NCBI RefSeq assembly: GCF_000520975.1
Contig: NZ_JACB01000037.1
Coordinates: 60,728 to 124,727, forward strand
DNA: 64,000 bases
Direction: 5' to 3'
Source: Aquimarina megaterium XH134
GTDB taxonomy: Bacteria > Bacteroidota > Bacteroidia > Flavobacteriales > Flavobacteriaceae
Shown piece after piece: positions 17,876 to 26,502 of the stretch. Each line of letters begins with the position of its first letter. Position 1 is the stretch's first letter. A program made the translations under genes and the position numbers. The notes below the pieces were generated by a model. It made no database searches. It saw nothing but the letters and a program-made list of their open reading frames with translations, and had not been told where the DNA came from.

Positions 17876-19828
17876 TTAAGAAGGTTCTTTAATGATTTCT
17901 TCTTCTTTTTTGCCGAATGGTCTTTCGCCAAAAATTTTCTCTAAGTTATCTTTAAAAATCACTTCTTTTTCTAATAAGACCTCTGCTAATTCTGTTAGCT
18001 TGTCCTTATTTTTTTCTAATAATTTAATTGCACGTTGATACTGCTCTTCAATTATATTCGAAATTTCTTTATCAATAAGTTCACTGGTTTGTTCACTATA
18101 TGGTTTTGTAAAATTATATTCACTTTGTCCCGAAGAATCGTAGTAGGTAAGATTTCCTACTTTATCATTTAATCCATATACAGTAACCATAGCTCTTGCC
18201 TGTTTAGTCACTTTTTCTAAGTCACTTAGGGCACCTGTAGAGATTTCATTAAATATAACTTTTTCTGCAGCACGACCTCCTAATGCGGCACACATTTCAT
18301 CAAGCATTTGATTTGGTCGTACAATTAGCCTTTCTTCTGGTAAATACCATGCAGCACCTAGAGATTGTCCTCTGGGTACAATAGTAACTTTTACCAGTGG
18401 AGCAGCATGTTCTAACATCCAACTTACAGTTGCGTGACCTGCTTCATGAAAAGCGATAGCTCGTTTTTCTTCTGGAGTAATAATTTTATTCTTTTTCTCT
18501 AATCCTCCTACAATTCTATCTACTGCATCAAGAAAATCTTGTTTCCCAACTGCTTTATTACCTTTTCTTGCGGCAATCAAGGCAGCTTCGTTACATACGT
18601 TTGCAATATCAGCACCAGAGAATCCTGGAGTTTGTTTTGCCATGAATTCGGTGTCGAGTTCATTTTCAACTTTCTTTAATGGCTTTAAATGAACATCAAA
18701 TATTTCTTTACGCTCACGAATATCCGGAAGATCTACATATATCTGACGATCAAAACGACCGGCACGTAATAATGCTTTATCAAGTACATCTGCACGGTTG
18801 GTAGCAGCTATAACAATTACATTGGTATTTGTACCAAAACCATCCATTTCTGTAAGTAGCTGGTTTAATGTGTTTTCTCTTTCATCATTAGATCCCGAAA
18901 AATTACTTTTACCTCTGGCTCTACCTACGGCATCAATTTCATCGATAAAAATAATAGCAGGAGATTTCTCTTTTGCTTGTTTAAACAAATCCCGAACACG
19001 AGAAGCTCCAACACCAACAAACATTTCTACAAAATCTGATCCTGACAGAGAAAAGAATGGCACTTTTGCCTCGCCAGCTACAGCTTTTGCTAATAATGTT
19101 TTACCAGTTCCCGGAGGTCCTACTAGTAAAGCTCCTTTAGGGATTTTACCTCCCAAAGAGGTATATTTTTCTGGGTTTTTAAGAAAATCTACAATTTCTT
19201 GTACTTCTTCTTTGGCACCTTCTAATCCAGCTACATTTTCAAAAGAAACTTTAACTTCGGTATTTTGATCAAAAAGCTTAGCTTTAGATTTACCAATATT
19301 AAATATTTGCCCTCCGGCACCACCACCAGAACCACCACTCATTCTTCGCATGATGAATATCCATACTCCGATTATAAGGGCAAACGGTAAGAGGGTGATA
19401 AAAATTTCTCCCCATACATTACTTTCAGTATCATAATTTACCTGGGTTGATAATCCATTCTCTTCTTTTATAGTGGCAATTTTGTTTTCAAAATTCTGTA
19501 AGTCACCAAATTCAAATTGATAATCAGGGTCATTGGGACTTGCTGGCAATAGGGATTTGCTCTTGTTTTTTTGATGCTTATCTAATGATTTAGCTTCACC
19601 GGTAAGAAAGACCTTAGCATTTCGGCGATTTACAATCACTACTTTTTCTACTTCTCCGTTACTTAAAAACTCCTGGAATTCAGAAGGAGAAGTAGTGGGA
19701 GCAGATCCTAGTCCACTTCCACCCATAAAATTCAATATTAAAAAACCAACAATAATAATTGCATAAATCCAATATGCACTAAACTTTGGTTTTTTATTCG
19801 GTTCTGTTTTTTTATTTTCTTTCGCCAT
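17876..19828 (-). CDS. ftsH: ATP-dependent zinc metalloprotease FtsH
   Basis: Membrane-anchored AAA+ protease that degrades misfolded and regulatory membrane proteins. Two membrane segments (about 17-36 and 143-161) enclose a periplasmic domain. The AAA module has Walker A GPPGTGKT, Walker B IIFIDEIDAVG and the second region of homology with RAGRFDR. The zinc site HEAGH is in AFHEAGHATVSWML, with the third ligand in the downstream ALGGRAAE/LSDLEKVT region. The 650-aa length is normal. It follows rsfS by 13 bp. Confidence 0.97.
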   Translation of the reverse strand: MAKENKKTEPNKKPKFSAYWIYAIIIVGFLILNFMGGSGLGSAPTTSPSEFQEFLSNGEVEKVVIVNRRNAKVFLTGEAKSLDKHQKNKSKSLLPASPNDPDYQFEFGDLQNFENKIATIKEENGLSTQVNYDTESNVWGEIFITLLPFALIIGVWIFIMRRMSGGSGGGAGGQIFNIGKSKAKLFDQNTEVKVSFENVAGLEGAKEEVQEIVDFLKNPEKYTSLGGKIPKGALLVGPPGTGKTLLAKAVAGEAKVPFFSLSGSDFVEMFVGVGASRVRDLFKQAKEKSPAIIFIDEIDAVGRARGKSNFSGSNDERENTLNQLLTEMDGFGTNTNVIVIAATNRADVLDKALLRAGRFDRQIYVDLPDIRERKEIFDVHLKPLKKVENELDTEFMAKQTPGFSGADIANVCNEAALIAARKGNKAVGKQDFLDAVDRIVGGLEKKNKIITPEEKRAIAFHEAGHATVSWMLEHAAPLVKVTIVPRGQSLGAAWYLPEERLIVRPNQMLDEMCAALGGRAAEKVIFNEISTGALSDLEKVTKQARAMVTVYGLNDKVGNLTYYDSSGQSEYNFTKPYSEQTSELIDKEISNIIEEQYQRAIKLLEKNKDKLTELAEVLLEKEVIFKDNLEKIFGERPFGKKEEEIIKEPS

Positions 19829-19841
19829 TTACGGTGTTCTT

Positions 19842-20213
19842 TTAATAATTCGTTTCGATAACTGTAGTTTTTGCATCTCCCCAAAGTCCTTCTATATCAT
19901 AGAATTCTCTGATGTGTTTTTGAAAAACATGCACAACAACATTAACATAATCAATTAATACCCATTCTGCATTTTCACTACCTTCGATATGCCAAGGTTT
20001 ATCTTTGAGTTCTTTACTTACCGTTTTTTGGATAGAGCTTACAATTGCATTTACTTGCGTATTAGAAGTTCCGTTACAGATTACAAAGTAGTTACATACT
20101 GTATTTTCGATATCTCTGAGATCTAAAATATTAATATCCTTACCTTTTACTTCTTCAATACCTTTTAATATTTGAGTAATTAATTGATCGTTACCGATTT
20201 CTTTTTTAGTCAT
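19842..20213 (-). CDS. rsfS: Ribosomal silencing factor RsfS
   Basis: A 123-aa protein that binds uL14 on the large ribosomal subunit and blocks subunit joining when nutrients are short. The signature ICNGTSNTQVNAIVSSI, the WHIEGSENAEWVLIDYVNVVVHVF block and the YDIEGLWGDA ending identify the family. It is the first gene of the rsfS-ftsH unit and is divergent from birA, with 89 bp between the starts. Confidence 0.95.
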   Translation of the reverse strand: MTKKEIGNDQLITQILKGIEEVKGKDINILDLRDIENTVCNYFVICNGTSNTQVNAIVSSIQKTVSKELKDKPWHIEGSENAEWVLIDYVNVVVHVFQKHIREFYDIEGLWGDAKTTVIETNY

Positions 20214-20302
20214 GCATTTTTTTAATTTGTGTAAAGTTATTACTTTTTATGATTTTAATGTCTGTATTAGTCGGACATTTGTAAAACTTTTACACCTTAT
20301 AC

Positions 20303-21034
20303 ATGCATATAATCAAAGTTGATGCCATTGACTCTACAAATACTTTTCTAAGAGACTTGAATCGTGAAAAGCATTTTACAACTCCAGTTTGCGTAATAGC
20401 AAGAAAGCAACTATTGGGTAAGGGACAGATGGGTACAATTTGGCAAAGTAACCCAGGTGAAAACCTTACATGTAGTGTGTTTATGCCTATTGAGAGATTA
20501 CCGTTAACAGATCAGTTTTATGTTTCTATAGCTACATCATTGGCTGTTTGTGATACTTTAAATCGTCTTATGGTACCTAAATTATCTATAAAATGGCCTA
20601 ACGACATTCTGTCAGATAGGCAGAAATTGTGTGGTATTTTGATAGAAAACGTGGTAAAGAATGGCAGTATGATCGGAGCTATTATTGGGATTGGAATTAA
20701 TATTAATCAAATAGAATTCGATAACTTACCTCAAGCAGGATCTTTAAAACAAGTTTTAGGCCAGAATTTAAATATCGAAGAAGTTTTACAATCTTTATTA
20801 GTTCAGTTAGAAAAACGATTTTCTGAGTTATGTGTTTCTAATTTTGTAAACCTCAAAAAAGAATACGAAGCAGTACTTTTTAGAAAAAACAAACCCTCTA
20901 CATTTTTAGATGTAGAAGGCGAATCTTTTGTTGGAATTATCAAAACTATTACCAACGAAGGTAAGCTTCAAGTCTTAATTGAGGATGAAATCATTTCGGA
21001 TTTTGATCTCAAAGAGATTAAACTATTATACTAA
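20303..21034 (+). CDS. birA: Biotin--[acetyl-CoA carboxylase] ligase
   Basis: Joins biotin to carboxylase carrier domains; the pyruvate carboxylase encoded at 50196 would be a substrate. The protein has 243 aa and starts directly with the catalytic domain, so it lacks the N-terminal repressor HTH of the E. coli enzyme and should not regulate biotin genes. Key blocks are the GQMGTIWQSNPGENL biotinyl-AMP loop (a variant of GRGRxGR), KWPNDIL and GIGININ. The stop codon abuts the end of the convergent SRPBCC gene with no spacer (21034/21035). Confidence 0.94.
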   Translation: MHIIKVDAIDSTNTFLRDLNREKHFTTPVCVIARKQLLGKGQMGTIWQSNPGENLTCSVFMPIERLPLTDQFYVSIATSLAVCDTLNRLMVPKLSIKWPNDILSDRQKLCGILIENVVKNGSMIGAIIGIGININQIEFDNLPQAGSLKQVLGQNLNIEEVLQSLLVQLEKRFSELCVSNFVNLKKEYEAVLFRKNKPSTFLDVEGESFVGIIKTITNEGKLQVLIEDEIISDFDLKEIKLLY

Positions 21035-21427
21035 TTACAGTTTACCTATATTTTCTATTAGAGTATTGATAAAATTCTGGATGGGGTTTTTAATCATCAT
21101 CGACATCATAGCATTAAACTGCCCATCAAAAGTAAGTTTTGCTGTGCTTTTTCCATCTCCAGAATCAACAATATCTGCAGTTAATGTAAAAGGAAGCTTA
21201 TCACTAGCAGCTCCAAGAACAACCTGACCTGGGCTCGTACTTTCTTTTTGATCTAATACTAATTCTGGCATTCCTTTTAATTGGAAAAGAAATCTGGAAT
21301 CACTTATTTTTTCAAATTTTTGCTTACTTTCTGGCATTAGCTGTTCAAAGTTTTCAACTTTAGTCAAAAAATTAAATACATCTTCTGCCGTCTTATTTAC
21401 AGTAACAGTAGGGCTTTCTAAGTTCAT
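21035..21427 (-). CDS. SRPBCC family protein
   Basis: A 130-aa soluble protein with a START/Bet v1-like fold inferred from the pattern VTVNKTAEDVFNFLTKVENFEQLMPE at the N-terminus, central strands, and the long C-terminal helix ending MIKNPIQNFINTLIENI. The family binds hydrophobic ligands, but the ligand here is unknown. It is co-directional with pyrE, 15 bp downstream, and probably shares its transcript. Confidence 0.85.
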   Translation of the reverse strand: MNLESPTVTVNKTAEDVFNFLTKVENFEQLMPESKQKFEKISDSRFLFQLKGMPELVLDQKESTSPGQVVLGAASDKLPFTLTADIVDSGDGKSTAKLTFDGQFNAMMSMMIKNPIQNFINTLIENIGKL

Positions 21428-21442
21428 AATGTTATTAAATTG

Positions 21443-22084
21443 TTATATGTTCCACTCGGCAGGATTTGTTTTCCAGCTTTGTAGTGTTTGTTGTTGTTCT
21501 TTTGTAATGTATTCAGTATCAACTGCCTGTTCCAAAAGATTTTCATAGTTACTTAATGTATGCAAAGACAATGCCGCTTCTTTAAAATTCTGCACTGCAA
21601 TATCAAAACCATAATTAAATATAGCTACCATTCCTTTTACGTTAGCATCGGCCTCTTTTAGTGCTTTTACAGCGTTAAGACTACTTTTTCCTGTGCTAAT
21701 TAAATCTTCGACAACCACAACATTTTTATGGGTAGGAACGATACCTTCAATTTGGTTTTTTCTGCCGTGTTTCTTCGCCTCAGGGCGTACATAAATAAAA
21801 GGAAGGTCTAATTGTTCTGCAACCAGAATACCAATACCAATAGCGCCTGTAGCAACTCCCGCAATTACATCGGGTTTACCATATTCTTTTTCTATAAACT
21901 CAGCAAGATGCTTACTCAGGAAATTCCGAATTTCTGGATAAGAAAGTGTAATTCGATTATCACAATAGATAGGAGATTTCCATCCAGATGCCCAAGTAAA
22001 TGGTTCTTGTGGTTTTAATTTAATTGCATTAATTTGCAGTAGTAGTTCAGCAGTTTTTTTTGCTGTATCTTTATCAAAAATCAT
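21443..22084 (-). CDS. pyrE: Orotate phosphoribosyltransferase
   Basis: Makes orotidine 5'-phosphate from orotate and PRPP in pyrimidine synthesis. The 213-aa protein shows the PRPP-binding motif VVVVEDLISTGKSS and the catalytic-loop region RPEAKKHGRKNQIEG. The start ATG at 22084 lies only 8 bp from the ATG of the divergent NUDIX gene, so each gene's promoter must sit within the other's coding region or overlap it. Confidence 0.96.
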   Translation of the reverse strand: MIFDKDTAKKTAELLLQINAIKLKPQEPFTWASGWKSPIYCDNRITLSYPEIRNFLSKHLAEFIEKEYGKPDVIAGVATGAIGIGILVAEQLDLPFIYVRPEAKKHGRKNQIEGIVPTHKNVVVVEDLISTGKSSLNAVKALKEADANVKGMVAIFNYGFDIAVQNFKEAALSLHTLSNYENLLEQAVDTEYITKEQQQTLQSWKTNPAEWNI

Positions 22085-22092
22085 AGTTGCAA

Positions 22093-22701
22093 ATGTATAA
22101 AGTTTTTGTGAATAATACCCCTATTATTCTGTCTACAAAAAAGTCGATCGAGGATTATGAAATGATCCCGATAAAAGAAGCTAGCTTTCCAACAATTATA
22201 AGAGATATTCTAAGTAAGGAGGCAATACATGAAGAAGCAAAATATCATCTCTATCATAAAAAAGAAGACAAATTAATAGAACATTTATATTCGAAATTAC
22301 CAGTAGTGGTTGCTGGAGGAGGAAAGGTGTATAATGAAAATAAAGAAATTTTGTTTATTCGCCGTAATGGAAAATGGGATCTGCCAAAGGGTAAAGTTGA
22401 AAAAAAGGAAGATATGGAAACCGCTGCAATGAGAGAGGTAGAGGAAGAAACAGGGGTTTCGGGATTAGAGATTACCAAATTCTTGTATCGAAGCTATCAT
22501 ATCTTTAAAAGAAATGGAGAGTTTAGACTAAAGGTTACGTACTGGTTTGAGATGAAAACCAAGTATAGTGGAGAGTTAGTACCACAAAAAAATGAAGGGA
22601 TTACCAAGGTAAGATGGAAAAATACTAAAAAAGCTAAAAAAGCTTTGCAGGATTCTTATTCGAATATTAAGCTATTGTTTTCACATGATTATTTGTCATA
22701 A
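22093..22701 (+). CDS. NUDIX hydrolase
   Basis: A 202-aa protein with a complete Nudix box, GKVEKKEDMETAAMREVEEETGV (23 residues in the genome; key residues G, E, RE, EE, G in the GX5EX7REUXEEXGU pattern). The catalytic domain occupies about 70-195, after an N-terminal extension of about 65 residues. The substrate, a nucleoside diphosphate linked to another group, cannot be told. The start is taken as ATG at 22093; a TTG two codons upstream is possible. It is divergent from pyrE. Confidence 0.92.
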   Translation: MYKVFVNNTPIILSTKKSIEDYEMIPIKEASFPTIIRDILSKEAIHEEAKYHLYHKKEDKLIEHLYSKLPVVVAGGGKVYNENKEILFIRRNGKWDLPKGKVEKKEDMETAAMREVEEETGVSGLEITKFLYRSYHIFKRNGEFRLKVTYWFEMKTKYSGELVPQKNEGITKVRWKNTKKAKKALQDSYSNIKLLFSHDYLS

Positions 22702-22768
22702 TGTTGTTTTTTAATTTTATTAAAAATATTTTTACTATATAATCAATTACTAACTAAAACAAAACATT

Positions 22769-23230
22769 ATGGGTTTATTTTCATTTATTAAAGGAGCAGG
22801 AAAAAAGCTGTTTGGTATTAAAGATGAGGCAGTTAAAGAAGAAGCGGTAACGCCAAAAAGTAAGACCGATTTATTAAAAGCCGAAATTGATCGGCTAGGT
22901 ATACCTGTTTCTGGTCTTGATGTATCTGTTTCTGAAATGATAACCGTATCAGGGCAAACAGAAACTAATGCAGATAGAGAAAAGATTATTCTAGCAATGG
23001 GTAATATTGATTGTGTCGGTTGTGTAGAGGATAATATTACTGTGACTAATCCAGAGCCTGAGGCTAAATTTCATGTGGTTAAGAGTGGAGATACACTTTC
23101 AAAAATATCTAAGGAAGTTTATGGAGACCCTATGAAATACAATGTTATTTTTGAAGCAAACAGACCAATGCTCGAACATCCCGATAAAATTTATCCAGGG
23201 CAAACATTACGAATTCCTGTAATGAGTTAA
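22769..23230 (+). CDS. BON and LysM domain protein (Kbp/YgaU-like)
   Basis: A 153-aa protein. The N-terminal part (about 30-95) is a BON-like domain with LDVSVSEMITVSGQTET, and the C-terminal part is a LysM domain with FHVVKSGDTLSKISKEVYGD and IYPGQTLRIPVMS. This two-domain layout matches E. coli Kbp (YgaU), a potassium-binding protein. No cleavable signal peptide is visible, as in Kbp. The match supports family membership; potassium binding here is inference. A terminator follows. Confidence 0.92.
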   Translation: MGLFSFIKGAGKKLFGIKDEAVKEEAVTPKSKTDLLKAEIDRLGIPVSGLDVSVSEMITVSGQTETNADREKIILAMGNIDCVGCVEDNITVTNPEPEAKFHVVKSGDTLSKISKEVYGDPMKYNVIFEANRPMLEHPDKIYPGQTLRIPVMS

Positions 23231-23257
23231 TATAACAACTAGATATAATATAGAATG

Positions 23258-23287
23258 AAAAAGGGAGGTATGTTATCTCCCTTTTTT
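23258..23287 (+). terminator. Intrinsic terminator of the LysM gene
   Basis: AAAAAGGGAG (23258-23267) pairs with CTCCCTTTTT (23277-23286); the 9-nt loop can close further through GTA/TAT pairs. A T-run follows. Confidence 0.85.
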
Positions 23288-23335
23288 ATATGATAAGGAG
23301 TAATTAGTTCTAAAATTTAATACTCGATAATAAAA

Positions 23336-24568
23336 ATGAAAATTCATATATTCTCAGTTCTTTTTCTAATTCTTTTTTTTGCTGTTGCCTGTAATACTAA
23401 AGAAGGTAAAGAAAAAATCATATCTAGTGATCCGGATTCTACGAACACATATATAGGTCCCAATCATTCACATTATACACAATTTTCTGACTATAATTTT
23501 ACAACAGAACAACAATGGGATAGTCTTAATAATGTCACTCATCATTTTAAGCCTGCGTCTGGGTATAATATTCATAAAGATTATAAAACTTTTGGGTGGC
23601 ACATATTTTCTAGAGGATCTGCCTATAAGAGTTATAATTTTTCACTGTTATGGGGTGTTTCCTATTTTTCGTATATGGTTAATGCCGAGACAGGAAGCTA
23701 TGATGATATTCATCAATGGAAAACAACTGCTTTGGTAGATAGTGCAAAAGTGAATAATTGTAAGGTATTTCTCACTGTATCTAATTTTGGTGAAAAAAGA
23801 AATGCGCAGTTTCTAAAGAATCCAAAAGCCCAGAAAACTCTTGCAGATAGTTTAAGTGTATTATTGGATCATAGAAAAGCAAATGGTATAAACATAGATT
23901 TTGAAGGAGTCTCATCAAAAGACAAAAAAGAATTTAATCAATTTATTGTTACATTATCAGATCGATTGCACAAGGTAAATCCTGATTATATGGTTTCGGT
24001 GGCATTATATGCAGTTGATTATCATAAAATATTCGATATAAAAACAATTGATTCTTCCATCGATTTTTATACACTTATGGGGTATGATTATTATGGAGGG
24101 TTTAGCGAACATGCAGGGCCAGTTTCTCCATTAAAAAGCAGTAAAATTTGGGGGGTACACAGTGTTGAATCTTCTGTAGATTATTATATGAATGAGGGTG
24201 TTAAGCCAGACAAGCTAATAGTAGGATTGCCTTATTATGGAGATAAGTGGAAAACCCAAAATACTCTTATACCAAGCAAAGCCGAAAAATTTATTTCTCA
24301 CGATATGTATAGCACAACGCGAGAATTGCTTGATACAAAAAAATATAAAATAAGTTTTGATACCATTAGTTCTACACAGTATGGTATATATGAAGAAAAA
24401 GGAGTAACAAAACAATTGTGGTTTGATGATAGTCTTTCGTTATCCTACAAATATGATTGGATTAAACATAAAAAACTAGCTGGAGTAGGAATATGGGCTT
24501 TAGGCTATGATCAGGGTTATACCGAATTATGGGAACTTATGGCTGACAAGTTTGGACAAAAACAATAG
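23336..24568 (+). CDS. Glycoside hydrolase family 18 lipoprotein
   Basis: A 410-aa lipoprotein with signal sequence ending FFAVAC (lipobox Cys19). The GH18 barrel is shown by the catalytic strand NGINIDFEGV, the LMGYDYYGG motif (MxYDY-like) and the C-terminal GIWALGYDQG tryptophan strand. The acid/base Glu and the Asp two residues before it are kept. The first two acidic positions of the usual DGxDxDxE are Asn, which is close to the YaaH/SleL type that carries N at the second site. Substrates may be chitin-like or peptidoglycan glycans. Confidence 0.88.
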   Translation: MKIHIFSVLFLILFFAVACNTKEGKEKIISSDPDSTNTYIGPNHSHYTQFSDYNFTTEQQWDSLNNVTHHFKPASGYNIHKDYKTFGWHIFSRGSAYKSYNFSLLWGVSYFSYMVNAETGSYDDIHQWKTTALVDSAKVNNCKVFLTVSNFGEKRNAQFLKNPKAQKTLADSLSVLLDHRKANGINIDFEGVSSKDKKEFNQFIVTLSDRLHKVNPDYMVSVALYAVDYHKIFDIKTIDSSIDFYTLMGYDYYGGFSEHAGPVSPLKSSKIWGVHSVESSVDYYMNEGVKPDKLIVGLPYYGDKWKTQNTLIPSKAEKFISHDMYSTTRELLDTKKYKISFDTISSTQYGIYEEKGVTKQLWFDDSLSLSYKYDWIKHKKLAGVGIWALGYDQGYTELWELMADKFGQKQ

Positions 24569-24596
24569 ATAGAGTCCCTATTTGCTTTGTCTTAGT

Positions 24597-26342
24597 TTAT
24601 TTCAAAATTCGATATATAGGATATCTCATGTGTGCTTCTTCATAATTATTAGATTGTTTATGTATCCAATCTAGTTGCGCATACCAGTTATTAGCAAAAG
24701 CTGTATCTTTTTTTTTGTCCAGAAACTGCACTCTTAGCTCGTTATTGTTTCTTAATAATTCTGCGGCTTTATCCTCCCATACATAAGGAGAAAACCCTTC
24801 TTTCTGTTGTAGAATAGTATCAAAAAAATTCCAATTAAAGAAAGAATCCGGAGCTTCTGGCTCTAAAGTTTCCATAAGATATCTAAAAGCTTTTTGATCT
24901 GTTTTAACAATGAGATCTCCTTTTTTTAAAGTGACTTTCTCAATATTTTTGTTAATCGAAACCCGATAATGTAGATAGTGCCCTTCATAAGGCGATGTTC
25001 TGGTCTTATAATCTTTAATATGATATACTTCGGCAGTAATTGTAGAATCTTTTTCTAGCGGCTTAAACTCTACTTGATTGAGCGTTAATAACTCAATTAC
25101 TCTCCACCTACCCTGAGGAATAATATACGCTTGTGGGATACTTATCTCGGTGGTTGGAGTAAAGTAGTTTTTATAGGTTACTTCTTTTGTATAAGGTTTG
25201 TTCTGGTGATATTTTAATCGTTTTGCTCCTGTGATCTCGCTATCCACATATTCTCCTTCGTATCCTTTAAAATCAAAACTAGTAATCTTGGTAGTATCTA
25301 CTTTCCAGTGTGTTGGATATGTTTTTTGTTTAGCTTGTTTGGCAAAGGTTTTTTCTCGTAATGAACGAATTTTAGCACCATCTTTTTCTGTGATTTCAAT
25401 CATAGATTTCATAAGTTCATAAGTACCTTCAACTCTTGGTTTGTAGGGTTTTAACATATGTGTCTCTACCATCATTCCCAAAGTATTCCAAAGGGTTGTA
25501 TATCCCGTAGAATACCGAGGAGAGTCCATAAACTGAGTCCAGCCTTTTTCGGGAGTAGTTCCCCATACATTCACATAGGGCGTAATATCCCATTTTTTAA
25601 CTTCGAGTGATGCTTCTAGTTGTGGGTGCATTTCTTTATGTAAATAATTTCCTAATTCACCACCTAATTTATTGTGTTGAGTAAACAAATGAGTGAGCGT
25701 ATATTGGTAATCTGCACCGTTACTTACATGATTATCAATAAAAACATCAGGTTTTGTTAAATGAAATACTTTAGCAAAAGTCTGTGCATTTTTGGTATCA
25801 TTTTTTATAAAATCCCGATTCAAATCATAGTTGCGCGCATTGCCTCTAAAACCATATGTTTTGGGACCATTTTGGTTGGTTCTCGTTCCTGAATTTCGAT
25901 TTAAGGCTCCTCCAATATTATATATAGGGATAGTTGCCAAAACTGTAGTTGAAGGAGCATTAATTTTGCCCTGAGCAATATCTCTAAACAACAACATTGT
26001 AGCATCAATACCGTCACTCTCACCAGGATGAATCCCATTATTAATTAAAAGTACACGTTTTGTTTCTCTAATTTTTTCAAAATCAAAAACAGCATCAGGA
26101 TTTAGTGTCACAATATGCAAGGGATTACCACTATCGGTCATTCCGATTTCCTGTATATGAATTGAAGAATAAGTTTCTGCCAAATTTTTATAATATGTAA
26201 TAACTTCTGGGTATGTAGGAGTTTCGGTTCCATTACTTTTTTCGAAAATAGTAGTGAAGTCAAAATCTTGAGAATTTTGCTTTTCAGAGGTATTACAAGA
26301 AATAATGCTTAGAAAGCTAACAATGAGAGTAATTTTTCGCAT
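24597..26342 (-). CDS. M14 family zinc carboxypeptidase lipoprotein
   Basis: The start is taken as ATG at 26342 (MRKITLIVSFLSIISC), giving 581 aa with a lipobox Cys; a longer frame from 26384 puts extra residues before the signal. Zinc ligands are in NNGIHPGESDG (HPGE) and DNHVSNGADYQYT (His), and the catalytic Glu is in MMVETHMLKPY. The arginine-rich substrate site NRDFIKNDT and NARNYDLNR is present. The catalytic domain fills about 40-330; the C-terminal 250 residues form an additional region I do not recognise. Expected to act on peptides at the cell surface or periplasm. Confidence 0.9.
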   Translation of the reverse strand: MRKITLIVSFLSIISCNTSEKQNSQDFDFTTIFEKSNGTETPTYPEVITYYKNLAETYSSIHIQEIGMTDSGNPLHIVTLNPDAVFDFEKIRETKRVLLINNGIHPGESDGIDATMLLFRDIAQGKINAPSTTVLATIPIYNIGGALNRNSGTRTNQNGPKTYGFRGNARNYDLNRDFIKNDTKNAQTFAKVFHLTKPDVFIDNHVSNGADYQYTLTHLFTQHNKLGGELGNYLHKEMHPQLEASLEVKKWDITPYVNVWGTTPEKGWTQFMDSPRYSTGYTTLWNTLGMMVETHMLKPYKPRVEGTYELMKSMIEITEKDGAKIRSLREKTFAKQAKQKTYPTHWKVDTTKITSFDFKGYEGEYVDSEITGAKRLKYHQNKPYTKEVTYKNYFTPTTEISIPQAYIIPQGRWRVIELLTLNQVEFKPLEKDSTITAEVYHIKDYKTRTSPYEGHYLHYRVSINKNIEKVTLKKGDLIVKTDQKAFRYLMETLEPEAPDSFFNWNFFDTILQQKEGFSPYVWEDKAAELLRNNNELRVQFLDKKKDTAFANNWYAQLDWIHKQSNNYEEAHMRYPIYRILK

Positions 26343-26451
26343 CCGTATTGTATATAAGAAGGCTAAATATACTAAAGATTTCAAGTTTTAAAATTCTATG
26401 TAAGGATTTAATATAATTTTATGAGATATATGATTATGAAGCTTGTTTTAC

Positions 26452-26481
26452 TTGTAGAGCTATAAAATAACTGTATTTTTG
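26452..26481 (+). promoter_or_regulatory. Promoter of the sulP gene
   Basis: TTG at 26452-26454, a 19-bp spacer and TATTTTTG at 26474-26481: an exact match to the Bacteroidota consensus. The ATG is at 26503. Confidence 0.75.
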
Positions 26482-26502
26482 CAGCCTCAAAATATCACAA
26501 CT

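Noticed and set aside
18798..19268. 156-codon open frame on the plus strand inside ftsH
   Set aside because: It lies wholly inside the conserved AAA domain of ftsH in antisense and its product has no recognisable features.
23876..23920. GH18 protein as an inactive homologue
   Set aside because: The acid/base Glu and the adjacent Asp are kept, and Asn at the second acidic site occurs in active YaaH/SleL-type enzymes.
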